From assembly GCA_902489215.1 (NCBI GenBank), contig CABTZE010000089.1:1-7988 (forward strand): 7,988 nt of DNA. Direction: 5' to 3'. Below are positions 1 through 6,170 of this stretch, piece after piece; position 1 is the first letter of the stretch; every line of letters begins with the position of its first letter. Position numbers and translations under genes: made by a program. Under the pieces are notes generated by a model that had not been told where the DNA came from, searched no databases, and was given only the letters and a program-made list of their open reading frames with translations. This DNA is from an uncultured Brevibacterium sp. (lineage in GTDB: Bacteria > Actinomycetota > Actinomycetes > Actinomycetales > Brevibacteriaceae).

Positions 1-39
1 CTGTGTGAACAGTTCCGGGCCGCTGTTGTTTCGTTTCAG

Positions 40-66
40 TTGGCTGAGAGAACCAGCCTCAGCCAA
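40..66 (-). terminator. Hairpin just after the SDR gene, possible terminator
   Basis: A perfect 9-bp inverted repeat (TTGGCTGAG at 40-48, CTCAGCCAA at 58-66) encloses a 9-nt loop and begins 13 nt past the stop codon of the minus-strand dehydrogenase gene. The position fits a transcription end. However, on the minus strand the 3' arm is followed by an A-rich stretch, not a T-run, so it is not a textbook intrinsic terminator. It could instead be an mRNA 3'-end stabilising stem. A shorter competing stem (GGCTG/CAGCC) is also possible in the same bases. Confidence 0.4.
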
Positions 67-79
67 TAGGCCGGCGCCC

Positions 80-874
80 TCAGTCGTTCCAGGCCCACAC
101 GTCTTCGCCGCGCAGGGAAACTTCTGCACCGCCGTCAACGTAGATGGTCTGGCCGGCCATGTGGGTGTTGGCCGGTTCCGTGAGCCAGATGAGTGCGTCA
201 GCCACGGATTCCGGCGGCTGGTGGTAGTTCAGCGGCATGGGAACCTGCTGGTCAACATGCGCCACCATTTCCGGCGTGGACAGAAGCTCTTTCGTCATGG
301 GGGTCAGCACGGTGCCCGGGGCAATTGCGTTGACCGGAATGCCGGCGCCAGCCCATTCGTCAGAAATCGAAACGCGGCGCACCCAGCGCGACAGTGCGCG
401 CTTGGACGACGGGTAGGACACATAGCCGGTCATCGGATCATCCGACACGTGGCTCTGCGCAATCTCAAGTGCCTTTGCTTCGTCGCCGGTCAGCATCGCC
501 TCGACCAGTGCGGGGTCGTTCGGCTGCAGCGACGCCATCGAGGACACAACCGCAACCCGCGGGGCCTCTGACTTCTTCAAGGCAGGCAACAAGGCCTCAA
601 GAAGCTCAACCACGCCGAAGTAGTTCACCGACACGGTCTTCGGAATGGGCGCGGAAATACCAGCGCAGGCGATGACAGCGTCAACTGTCCCGCCGGCAAG
701 TTCAACAGCGGAAGCGGCAGCCTGCAAGCGGCCCTCCCGGGTGGACAGGTCAGCTTCAACATCAGCGTTCTTCAGGTCGATTCCGACAACGCGGTCACCG
801 CGTTCACGCAGAATCTTGGCGGTTGTGGCGCCGATGCCCGAAGCCGAACCGGTAACAACATAGGTGCGGGTCAT
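80..874 (-). CDS. Short-chain dehydrogenase/reductase, 3-alpha-hydroxysteroid dehydrogenase/carbonyl reductase-like
   Basis: A 264-residue cytosolic NAD(P)-dependent oxidoreductase of the classical SDR family. Visible motifs are the cofactor loop TGSASGIG (8-15), ACAG (69-72), VNYFG (83-87), the catalytic serine region SSMAS (111-115), the catalytic pair Tyr154 and Lys158 in YPSSK, and IAPG (184-187) after the active site. The stretch GIDLKNADVEADLST and the roughly 35-residue insert between the serine and the tyrosine resemble, from memory, the 3-alpha-hydroxysteroid dehydrogenase/carbonyl reductase of Comamonas testosteroni (HsdA). The true substrate is unknown and could be another ketone or alcohol. 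I chose the ATG at 874 because the SDR fold starts there and GGAGGAA (885-891) lies 10 nt upstream; the frame stays open for 48 further codons without SDR-like sequence. It appears monocistronic, with hairpins in its leader. Family assignment is firm; substrate is not. Confidence 0.9.
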   Translation of the reverse strand: MTRTYVVTGSASGIGATTAKILRERGDRVVGIDLKNADVEADLSTREGRLQAAASAVELAGGTVDAVIACAGISAPIPKTVSVNYFGVVELLEALLPALKKSEAPRVAVVSSMASLQPNDPALVEAMLTGDEAKALEIAQSHVSDDPMTGYVSYPSSKRALSRWVRRVSISDEWAGAGIPVNAIAPGTVLTPMTKELLSTPEMVAHVDQQVPMPLNYHQPPESVADALIWLTEPANTHMAGQTIYVDGGAEVSLRGEDVWAWND

Positions 875-884
875 GGTCTCTGCC

Positions 885-891
885 TTCCTCC
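885..891 (-). promoter_or_regulatory. Ribosome binding site deciding the SDR start
   Basis: On the minus strand GGAGGAA lies 10 nt before the ATG at 874. It supports this internal ATG over the upstream one at 1018, which would add 48 residues lacking family similarity. The site directly abuts the 3' arm of a hairpin (891-910). Confidence 0.7.
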
Positions 892-910
892 GCCCGGTGA
901 TCTTCGGGCG
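891..910 (-). repeat. Inverted repeat next to the SDR ribosome binding site
   Basis: CGCCCG (891-896) and CGGGCG (905-910) form a 6-bp GC-only stem with an 8-nt loop in the predicted leader of the dehydrogenase mRNA. Its arm shares one base with the ribosome binding site. It could modulate translation or be an operator; nothing else supports a function. Confidence 0.35.
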
Positions 911-921
911 GTATGCATTGT

Positions 922-938
922 GACGGCGGTCTGCCGTC
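922..938 (-). repeat. Inverted repeat in the SDR upstream region
   Basis: GACGGC (922-927) and GCCGTC (933-938) form a perfect 6-bp stem with a 5-nt loop, 48 bp upstream of the dehydrogenase start and just downstream of a possible -10 element on the minus strand (TAGATT, reverse complement of 945-950; no good -35 seen). It may be an operator or an mRNA hairpin. Confidence 0.3.
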
Positions 939-1032
939 GATTCCAATCTAACCGGTTGAAGGCGAACGCGGGCTGAAAATCCAGCGCGCAGACCACGCTC
1001 GCTTACGCAGTGGGACACATTGGCTCAGAACC

Positions 1033-1055
1033 CTGCTCAGAACTGGGTTGAGCAG
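1033..1055 (-). terminator. Weak hairpin downstream of the nitrilase-family gene
   Basis: CTGCTCA (1033-1039) and TGAGCAG (1049-1055) form a perfect 7-bp stem with a 9-nt loop, 12 nt beyond the stop of the minus-strand amidohydrolase gene. An overlapping alternative stem pairs CTGGG with CCCAG. No T-run follows on the minus strand, so termination is a guess from position only. Confidence 0.3.
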
Positions 1056-1067
1056 CCCAGGCTTCGC

Positions 1068-1868
1068 TCAGTACCCCAGTCGTGCGTTTTCGAGAACCGG
1101 CAGCGCGCTCTTGGCCTTGTCGATCACGCCGAAATCAAGGTCTGCGACTATCAGCTGCTCACCCTGACCGTCTTCCTGCGCAATCGGCGCGCCAAACGGG
1201 TCAACCACAAGAGAACCGCCCACACCCGTCGGGGCGTCAGCCGGCACTTCGACCCCCGAAACCTTCGGATCAGCCTGATCAACGGCAGAGACGATCATGT
1301 TGGAGTCCAGCGCCCGCCCCCGGGCCAGCAGATCCCACTGGTAGAGCTTGCCCGGGCCCGCGCCCCACGATGCCGACACCAGCGCCAGCTGCGCACCCGC
1401 GCGGGAAAGCTCCGCAAACAGCTTCGGGAAGCGAACGTCGTAGCAGATGGCAAGACCAACGGTGACACCTTCCACGTCGACCGTGACAATGTCATTGCCC
1501 GGCTCCACCGTGTCGGACTCACGGAACCCGAAGGCGTCGTACAGGTGGATCTTTTCGTATGCCGCCCGCCCGCCGGCGGGGGAGTAGAGCGCCAGCTGAT
1601 TGACCACACGATCCCCATGCGCCAAGAACTCACCGGCGACAATCGTCAGCCCGTGCTCATCTGAGAGCGCCTGCATCCGCTCCTGCCACGCCGCGGCGTG
1701 CTGCCGGGTGTCCTCACGCAACCCCGGGCCGAACGACCGCATCGTCGCCTCCGGAAACTGCACCAGGACAGCACCTGCCTCAGCGGCCGAACGCACATAG
1801 CCCTCGACCTTGCTCACATTGGCAGAAACATCGGGAGTCGTATTGATCTGTGCAAGCGCAATCTTCAT
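1068..1868 (-). CDS. Carbon-nitrogen hydrolase (nitrilase superfamily amidohydrolase)
   Basis: A 266-residue cytosolic hydrolase of the nitrilase superfamily, which cleaves C-N bonds in amides, carbamoyl compounds or related substrates through a cysteine thioester. The complete catalytic triad is visible: Glu40 in FPE, Lys106 in YEKIHLYD, and Cys142 in ICYDVRFP. Single-domain length and the sequence around Cys142 (CYDVRFP) fit the amidase branches close to omega-amidase/Nit proteins rather than true nitrilases. The ORF spans the fold from its first beta strand (MKIALAQIN) to the C-terminus. The ATG at 1868 is the natural start, although the Shine-Dalgarno is poor (GGTGAG only 3 nt away, or a G-run about 11 nt away). 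It lies on the same strand as its neighbours but with 91-bp and 193-bp gaps, so it is probably transcribed alone. A 12-bp palindrome lies in its upstream gap. Substrate cannot be predicted from sequence. Confidence 0.9.
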   Translation of the reverse strand: MKIALAQINTTPDVSANVSKVEGYVRSAAEAGAVLVQFPEATMRSFGPGLREDTRQHAAAWQERMQALSDEHGLTIVAGEFLAHGDRVVNQLALYSPAGGRAAYEKIHLYDAFGFRESDTVEPGNDIVTVDVEGVTVGLAICYDVRFPKLFAELSRAGAQLALVSASWGAGPGKLYQWDLLARGRALDSNMIVSAVDQADPKVSGVEVPADAPTGVGGSLVVDPFGAPIAQEDGQGEQLIVADLDFGVIDKAKSALPVLENARLGY

Positions 1869-1899
1869 AGGCTCACCGTACCCCCGCCGAGGTGGAAGG

Positions 1900-1911
1900 G
1901 GCAGATCTGCC
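1900..1911. repeat. Perfect 12-bp palindrome upstream of the nitrilase-family gene
   Basis: GGCAGATCTGCC is a perfect 12-bp palindrome, flanked by an imperfect second pair GAGGT (1889-1893) and ACCTC (1913-1917). It sits 31 bp before the amidohydrolase start in the only gap that can hold that gene's promoter. Position and symmetry suggest an operator for a dimeric regulator, or an mRNA hairpin. No clear -10/-35 was seen here. Confidence 0.4.
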
Positions 1912-1940
1912 GACCTCCGCCTCGTGCGGGTGGGAAAGCC

Positions 1941-1959
1941 GGCTCCGCACAGCGGAGCC
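1941..1959 (-). terminator. Terminator-like hairpin abutting the stop of the nitronate monooxygenase gene
   Basis: GGCTCCGC (1941-1948) and GCGGAGCC (1952-1959) form a perfect 8-bp GC-rich stem with a 3-nt loop starting directly at the stop codon. On the minus strand it is followed by GGCTTTCCC, only a short T-run. It is a plausible intrinsic terminator of moderate strength separating this gene from the amidohydrolase downstream. Confidence 0.5.
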
Positions 1960-2946
1960 TCAGAAGATCCGGCCGCGCAGATCCTCGACGGCTGCCCGGT
2001 ACTCGCCTTCCAGACGGTCTACGAGTGATGCGACCGGCAGCTTTTCGCGCACCGCGCCAATGCCCTGACCGGAGCCCCAAATGTCTTTCCACGCCTTCGA
2101 CTTCGACGACCCGCCGCTGCCGAAGTTCATCTTCGAAGGATCAGATTCGGGCAGATTGTCCGGGTCCATCCCGGCAGCCTCAATCGAACCGCGCAGATAG
2201 TTGCCGTGCACTCCCGTGAACAGATTCGAGTACACAATGTCACTGGCCCCGGAATTCACAATCATGTCGCGGTAGCCCTCAACAACATTCGCTTCCGGGC
2301 TGGCCAAGAACGCCGAACCGACATAGGCGAAGTCCGCTCCGGCGGCCTGTGCAGCCAAAATCGAAGTGCCGTGAGCGATGCTTCCCGACAGCAGCAGGGG
2401 ACCTCCGAACCATTCGCGGATTTCACGGATGAGTGCAAACGGCGACAGCGCACCGGCGTGCCCGCCAGCTCCGGCGGAGACAGCAACCAGGCCATCCGCG
2501 CCCTTCTCAATGGCCTTGTGGGCAAAGCGGTTGTTGATGACATCGTGCAGCACAATGCCGCCATAGGAATGGACGGCCTCATAGACGTCTTCGCGTGCAC
2601 CCAGCGAGGTGATGACAATCGGAACCTTGTGGTCCACAACAACGCCTAGGTCGTGCTCAATGCGGTCATTGGAGCGGTGCACGATGAGGTTCGCAGCAAA
2701 CGGACCCACGGGAGTGCCGGGATTGTTCTTCGCGAACTCGGCATTGGATTCGCTGATCTCGTCAAACCAGTCCGACAGCGCTTCCTGCGGGCGGGCGTTG
2801 AGAGTGGGGAAAGAGCCGATGATTCCCGCCTGGCACTGGGCTTTGACGAGCTCGGGACCCGATGCGATGAACATGGGGGATGCCACAATCGGCAGGCGCA
2901 GATCAGCGCGCAGCTGTTCGGGAAGTTCAGTGCGTTCGACAGTCAT
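1960..2946 (-). CDS. NAD(P)H-dependent flavin oxidoreductase, nitronate monooxygenase-like
   Basis: A 328-residue FMN-binding TIM-barrel protein of the nitronate monooxygenase/2-nitropropane dioxygenase family. Members oxidise alkyl nitronates to carbonyl compounds and nitrite, or act as NADH:quinone reductases. Family marks are the N-terminal LPIVASPMF (18-26), VSAGAGGHAG (156-165) with the characteristic His163, the FMN phosphate-binding segment around SGSIAHG (187-193) followed by GADFAYVGSAFLAS (203-216), and a late glycine-rich GSGQGIGAV (291-299). Length is normal for the family. The start ATG at 2946 has AAGGAG (2951-2956) 4 nt upstream. A possible -10 on the minus strand, TAAAGT (reverse complement of 2977-2982), lies between the upstream operon's terminator and this gene, so it likely has its own promoter. 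Sequence alone does not separate the nitronate and quinone reductase activities. Confidence 0.88.
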   Translation of the reverse strand: MTVERTELPEQLRADLRLPIVASPMFIASGPELVKAQCQAGIIGSFPTLNARPQEALSDWFDEISESNAEFAKNNPGTPVGPFAANLIVHRSNDRIEHDLGVVVDHKVPIVITSLGAREDVYEAVHSYGGIVLHDVINNRFAHKAIEKGADGLVAVSAGAGGHAGALSPFALIREIREWFGGPLLLSGSIAHGTSILAAQAAGADFAYVGSAFLASPEANVVEGYRDMIVNSGASDIVYSNLFTGVHGNYLRGSIEAAGMDPDNLPESDPSKMNFGSGGSSKSKAWKDIWGSGQGIGAVREKLPVASLVDRLEGEYRAAVEDLRGRIF

Positions 2947-2989
2947 GAAGCTCCTTCGGTCTGAGTGTCCGACATCACTTTAGACGACA

Positions 2990-3015
2990 AACGCCCCGCC
3001 GGTGGGCGGGGCGTT
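2990..3015 (-). terminator. Intrinsic terminator of the valine-catabolism operon
   Basis: A perfect 11-bp stem (AACGCCCCGCC at 2990-3000, GGCGGGGCGTT at 3005-3015) with a 4-nt loop. Read on the minus strand the 3' arm runs into TTTGTCGTCT, a modest T-rich tail. It lies about 97 nt past the stop of the enoyl-CoA hydratase gene and 44 bp before the next gene, the expected place for the end of the three-gene operon. Confidence 0.8.
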
Positions 3016-3059
3016 CGCATGCTGGTGAGGATGAGCTGCTCAGCAAGTTCTTTGAGGGG

Positions 3060-3075
3060 CAGCCGGGGCCGGCTG
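3060..3075. repeat. GC-rich palindrome in the operon 3' region
   Basis: CAGCCGG (3060-3066) and CCGGCTG (3069-3075) are separated by GG, giving a near-perfect 16-bp palindrome between the last gene of the operon and its terminator. It may stabilise the 3' end of the mRNA. No T-run follows on either strand. Confidence 0.35.
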
Positions 3076-3112
3076 ACGCTTCGGTCTGTTCACCGGCTTG
3101 TTTTCCCGTTTC

Positions 3113-3889
3113 TCAGCGGTCCTTGAATTCGGGCTTGCGCTTCTCAACGAAAGCGCCCATGCCTTCCTTCTGGTCTTCCGTGGCCAGCGAGGAGTGGAAA
3201 AGGCGACGCTCGTACACCAGGCCCTGGTCGAGCGTGGTTTCGAATGCCGCGTTGACGGCTTCCTTCACCATGGCCGAAGCAATAAGCGACTTCGATGCGA
3301 TGACGCCGGCTGCTTCGCGGGCGGTGTCCATGAGTTCGTCATGCGGCACAACGCGCGCAACCAGGTTCGATTCGAGGGCTTCGTCAGCCTTGATGAAACG
3401 GCCGGTCAGGCACAGGTCCATGGCCTTGGCCTTGCCGATCGCGCGGGTCAGGCGCTGCGATCCGCCCATGCCCGGCAGAACGCCGAGGTTGATCTCCGGC
3501 TGGCCGAACTGAGCGCGGTCCGAGGCGATGATGAAGTCGCACATCATCGCCAGTTCGCAGCCGCCACCCAGGGCGTAGCCGTTGACGGCTGCAATGATCG
3601 GCTTGCGGACCTCACGCAGGCGGTTCCAGCCGGCGAAGAAGTCTTCGCGGTAGGCCTCGGCGAATTCGAGCGAAGCCATTTCCTTGATGTCAGCACCGGC
3701 TGCGAATGCCTTGTCGCCGTCACCGGTGATGATGATCGCGCGGACATCGTCAGAGGCGTCGAATTCAGCAAGAGCTGCCGTGACGTCCTTCATGACCTGC
3801 GAGCTCAGCGGGTTCATAGGTCCCGGAGCCAGGGTGATGGTGCCGATCTTGTCCGAAATGTCGACCTTGATGGTTTCGTACTGGGTCAC
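3113..3889 (-). CDS. Enoyl-CoA hydratase (crotonase family), likely methacrylyl-CoA hydratase
   Basis: A 258-residue crotonase-fold enzyme of standard enoyl-CoA hydratase length, adding water to 2-enoyl-CoA thioesters. Oxyanion-hole segments are KAFAAGADIKEM (60-71) and NGYALGGGCELAMMCD (103-118). Both catalytic glutamates are present, Glu112 and Glu132 (in FGQPEINLGVLPG), 20 residues apart as in rat mitochondrial hydratase. The C-terminus KRKPEFKDR is typical. The start is GTG at 3889, with AAAGG (3897-3901) 7 nt upstream; the ORF extends 28 codons further up but only over the preceding gene. GTG overlaps the stop TGA of the hydrolase gene by 2 nt, implying translational coupling. Next to an isobutyryl-CoA dehydrogenase and a 3-hydroxyisobutyryl-CoA hydrolase, its likely substrate is methacrylyl-CoA, though short-chain hydratases are broad and it may also serve fatty-acid oxidation. 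Confidence 0.93.
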   Translation of the reverse strand: MTQYETIKVDISDKIGTITLAPGPMNPLSSQVMKDVTAALAEFDASDDVRAIIITGDGDKAFAAGADIKEMASLEFAEAYREDFFAGWNRLREVRKPIIAAVNGYALGGGCELAMMCDFIIASDRAQFGQPEINLGVLPGMGGSQRLTRAIGKAKAMDLCLTGRFIKADEALESNLVARVVPHDELMDTAREAAGVIASKSLIASAMVKEAVNAAFETTLDQGLVYERRLFHSSLATEDQKEGMGAFVEKRKPEFKDR

Positions 3890-4926
3890 TGGAAAACCTT
3901 TCGTGCTGCGGGTTCTGTCAGGACTTCCTGGACGAGTTCGCCGCTGACTTCCTCCAGGGTGGCCGGCTTCCACTGCGGGTTGCGGTCCTTGTCGATGACC
4001 TGGGCGCGGATTCCTTCGGCCAGGTCGTTGTGCTTGCCGAGGTTGATGCCGGTGCGCAGGTCGCGCTCGAGGACCTCTTCGAGGCTCATGTCGCCGGCGG
4101 TGCGGATCGATTCGAACGTCACCTTCAGGCTCAGCGGCGACTTCGTTTCGATGAGGTCAGCCGTCTTGGTGCCCCATTCGGTGCCGAGTTCGCGCAGGCG
4201 CTCAAGGATTTCCTCGACCGAACCGGCAGAGAATGCGCTGTCGATAGTTTCTCGGTGCTCGGCGAGTTCATCGGCCGGAGCCTCCGACGCGAACTCCTTG
4301 AGAACAGCCTCAGCCTCTGCCGGGCGCTTGGCCAGTTCGGCTGCGACTTCATCGAGCTTGGCGTCCTCGATGTAGTAGTCAGCAAGACCGGCAGCGAGTG
4401 CGGTGCCCGCGCCGACCGGCAGACCGGTCAGACCCAGGTACATGCCGACCGCGCCGGGAGCCTGTGCCAGCAGGTAGGTGCCGCCGACATCCGGGAACAG
4501 CCCAATGGTGGTCTCGGGCATGCCGATCTTGGTGCTGTCGGTGACCACGCGGTGCGAGCCGTGCGCCGAAATTCCAACGCCGCCGCCCATCGTGATGCCG
4601 TTCATGAAGGCTACATAGGGCTTGGGGAAGCGGGCGATCCGGTCGTTCATCACGTACTCTTCGCCGAAGAACTGCAGGTTCGCGTCGGTGCCGTCGAGCA
4701 GTGATGCGTGGATGGCCTTGATGTCACCACCGGCGCACAGGCCGCGCTCGCCGCGACCGGTGACGAGCACAGCCTTGACCGAATCGTCATCCTGCCACTT
4801 GACCAGGGCCTCGTTGACGATGTCGATCATTTCCTGGTTGAGGGCGTTGATAGCGCGCGGTTTGTTCAGTTCAATGCGTCCCAGCCCGCCTTCGGTGCTG
4901 AGAACGACAGGGGTTTCTTCAGTCAA
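3886..4926 (-). CDS. 3-hydroxyisobutyryl-CoA hydrolase (HIBCH-type crotonase)
   Basis: A 346-residue crotonase-superfamily thioesterase releasing 3-hydroxyisobutyrate from its CoA ester in valine breakdown. HIBCH marks are RGLCAGGDIKAI (61-72), NGITMGGGVGIS (109-120), MPETTIGLFPDVGG (136-149) with the predicted catalytic Glu138 and Asp146, KSPLSLKVT (262-270), and the C-terminal IDKDRNPQWKP (311-321) that plain hydratases lack. Length also matches HIBCH rather than hydratases. The frame is open far upstream, but that part overlaps the dehydrogenase gene and shows no similarity. The best start is TTG at 4926, giving an N-terminus MTEETPVVLSTEGGLGRIELNKP in line with homologues, with AGGAG (4936-4940) 9 nt upstream. 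Only one base separates it from the preceding TAA, and its own TGA overlaps the next gene's GTG. Confidence 0.92.
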   Translation of the reverse strand: MTEETPVVLSTEGGLGRIELNKPRAINALNQEMIDIVNEALVKWQDDDSVKAVLVTGRGERGLCAGGDIKAIHASLLDGTDANLQFFGEEYVMNDRIARFPKPYVAFMNGITMGGGVGISAHGSHRVVTDSTKIGMPETTIGLFPDVGGTYLLAQAPGAVGMYLGLTGLPVGAGTALAAGLADYYIEDAKLDEVAAELAKRPAEAEAVLKEFASEAPADELAEHRETIDSAFSAGSVEEILERLRELGTEWGTKTADLIETKSPLSLKVTFESIRTAGDMSLEEVLERDLRTGINLGKHNDLAEGIRAQVIDKDRNPQWKPATLEEVSGELVQEVLTEPAARKVFQ

Positions 4927-4927
4927 C

Positions 4928-6094
4928 TTATGCAACTCCTGTGCTCTTGCGCGAAATGATGACGCGCATGATTTCGTTCGTGCCTTCAAGGATCTGGTGT
5001 ACGCGCAGGTCGCGGACCAGCTTCTCCACACCGTACTCGTGGAGGTAGCCGTAGCCGCCGAACAGCTGCAGGGCGCGGTTGGCGACATCAAAGCCGGTGT
5101 CGGTGGCCTTGAGCTTGGCCATCGCCGACAGCAGGGTCGTGTTTTCGTGCTTCGCGTCGTAGGCCTGGGCGGCGCGCCACAGGAGCGAACGGGCGGCTTC
5201 GAGGTCGGCCTGCATCTGGGCGACTTCAAAGCGCAGTGCCTGGAACTGGTTGAGGTCCTGGCCGAATGCCTGGCGTTCACCCAAGTACTGCACGGCCTTT
5301 TCCAGTGCCGACTGGCCACCGCCGAGCGATGCGGCGCCGATGTTGAGGCGACCGCCGTCCAGACCGCTCATAGCGGCTTTGAAGCCTTCACCTTCCTCGC
5401 CGACCAGGTTTTCCACGGGAACGCGAACGTTTTCCATGATGACCTGGCGGGTGGGCTGTGCGTGCCAGCCCATCTTGATTTCGTCGGGGCCGAAGTCCAG
5501 ACCCTCCATGCCCTTCTCCAGGATGAAGGCCGAGATTCCGCGGGCGCCGTCCTGGCCGGTGCGTGCCATGACCAGGTAAACGTCGGATGCGCCTGCACCG
5601 GAAATGAACTGCTTAACGCCGTTGAGGATGTAGTGGTCGCCGTCGCGACGGGCCGAGGTGCGCAGACCGGCCGCGTCGGAACCAGCGTTCGGCTCGGTCA
5701 GGCAGTAGCTGGCAAGTTTTTCGAAGGTCACGAGCTTCGACAGGTAGCGCTCGTGCTGGTCTTCGTTGCCGAAGCGCTCGATGACCGAGGCGACCATGTT
5801 GTGAATCGAGATGTACGAAGCAACTGCGGGGCAGCCGGTCGACAGGTTTTCGAAGATGAGAGCCGCATCCATACGGCCCAGGCCGGAACCGCCCTTGTCT
5901 TCGCCAATGTAGATGCCGCCCATGCCCAGGTCCGCGGTCGACTTGATGACGTCGACGGGGAAGTGCGAATTGGCATCCCATTCGAGAGCGTGCGGTGCCA
6001 GCTGTTCGTCTGCGAACTCGCGGCACATGTTCGCAAGTTCGAGCTGGTCATCGCTCAGGCCGAAGGGCAGAGAAGCCGCAGTGCTGCGTGCCAT
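4928..6094 (-). CDS. Acyl-CoA dehydrogenase, likely isobutyryl-CoA dehydrogenase
   Basis: A 388-residue FAD flavoenzyme of the acyl-CoA dehydrogenase family, oxidising acyl-CoA to 2-enoyl-CoA and passing electrons to ETF. Domains in order: N-terminal helical domain (about 13-125), middle beta domain with signature YCLTEPNAGSDAAGL (130-144), and C-terminal helical domain with QLFGGYGYLHEYGVEKLVRD (343-362). The predicted catalytic base is Glu370 in QILEGTNEIMR. FISGAGASDVYLVMARTG (163-180) and KMGWHAQPTRQVIM (207-220) closely resemble, from memory, human ACAD8, the isobutyryl-CoA dehydrogenase, and neighbours for the next two valine steps support this substrate. 2-methylbutyryl-CoA is a possible second substrate. 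Start ATG at 6094 has GGAGG (6102-6106) 7 nt upstream; an ATG 21 codons further up lacks family sequence. It is the first gene of the operon. Confidence 0.93.
   Translation of the reverse strand: MARSTAASLPFGLSDDQLELANMCREFADEQLAPHALEWDANSHFPVDVIKSTADLGMGGIYIGEDKGGSGLGRMDAALIFENLSTGCPAVASYISIHNMVASVIERFGNEDQHERYLSKLVTFEKLASYCLTEPNAGSDAAGLRTSARRDGDHYILNGVKQFISGAGASDVYLVMARTGQDGARGISAFILEKGMEGLDFGPDEIKMGWHAQPTRQVIMENVRVPVENLVGEEGEGFKAAMSGLDGGRLNIGAASLGGGQSALEKAVQYLGERQAFGQDLNQFQALRFEVAQMQADLEAARSLLWRAAQAYDAKHENTTLLSAMAKLKATDTGFDVANRALQLFGGYGYLHEYGVEKLVRDLRVHQILEGTNEIMRVIISRKSTGVA
4936..4940 (-). promoter_or_regulatory. Ribosome binding site fixing a TTG start
   Basis: AGGAG on the minus strand lies inside the last codons of the acyl-CoA dehydrogenase gene, 9 nt before TTG at 4926. 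No in-frame ATG or GTG is available near the conserved N-terminus, so this site decides the unusual TTG start of the hydrolase. Confidence 0.65.
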
Positions 6095-6140
6095 GTAGTT
6101 GCCTCCAAAATTTAGTAGGACGTCAAACAAAGTCGCCGCC

Positions 6141-6170
6141 AGTGTAGCCGGTGTCACACCTTTTCGTCAC
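6141..6170 (-). promoter_or_regulatory. Candidate promoter of the valine-catabolism operon
   Basis: On the minus strand GTGACG (-35, reverse complement of 6165-6170) and TACACT (-10, reverse complement of 6141-6146) are 18 bp apart. This predicts a transcript starting near 6134 with a leader of about 40 nt carrying the GGAGG site. The -35 matches TTGACA at four of six positions. The spacer contains an 11-bp palindrome. Confidence 0.5.
6150..6160. promoter_or_regulatory. Operator-like palindrome inside the operon promoter
   Basis: GGTGTCACACC is a perfect odd-length palindrome lying between the proposed -35 and -10 boxes. TCACAC occurs here (6154-6159) and again 13 bp away (6167-6172), overlapping the -35 box, and GCCGGTGT occurs at 6147-6154 and 6175-6182. 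This density of repeats in a promoter suggests binding of a regulator, which by proximity could be the adjacent MarR protein. The binder is inferred, not shown. Confidence 0.4.

Noticed and set aside
5..571. Long plus-strand open frame at the left edge
   Set aside because: It lies antisense to the well-supported dehydrogenase gene, is rich in Arg, His and Gly as expected of a shadow frame in GC-rich DNA, and shows no family motif.
1023..1044. Direct repeat CTCAGAAC (1024-1031 and 1037-1044) as part of a larger repeat array
   Set aside because: Only two copies in a short gap with no spacing pattern; not enough to call an array or a mobile-element end.
3098..4375. 425-codon plus-strand open frame opposite the crotonase-family genes
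   Set aside because: Antisense to two genes with intact active sites; the translation has no motif and low-complexity Ser/Arg sequence in its second half.
4927..5319. Upstream extension of the 3-hydroxyisobutyryl-CoA hydrolase frame, suggesting a fusion or longer protein
   Set aside because: This part overlaps the end of the dehydrogenase gene in another frame and is low-complexity Ser/Arg/Pro sequence; the conserved N-terminus begins at the TTG at 4926.
4622..6115. 497-codon plus-strand open frame opposite the acyl-CoA dehydrogenase
   Set aside because: Longer than the real gene, but it is an antisense shadow: the minus strand carries complete acyl-CoA dehydrogenase signatures and catalytic Glu, while this frame has no recognisable domain or good start.
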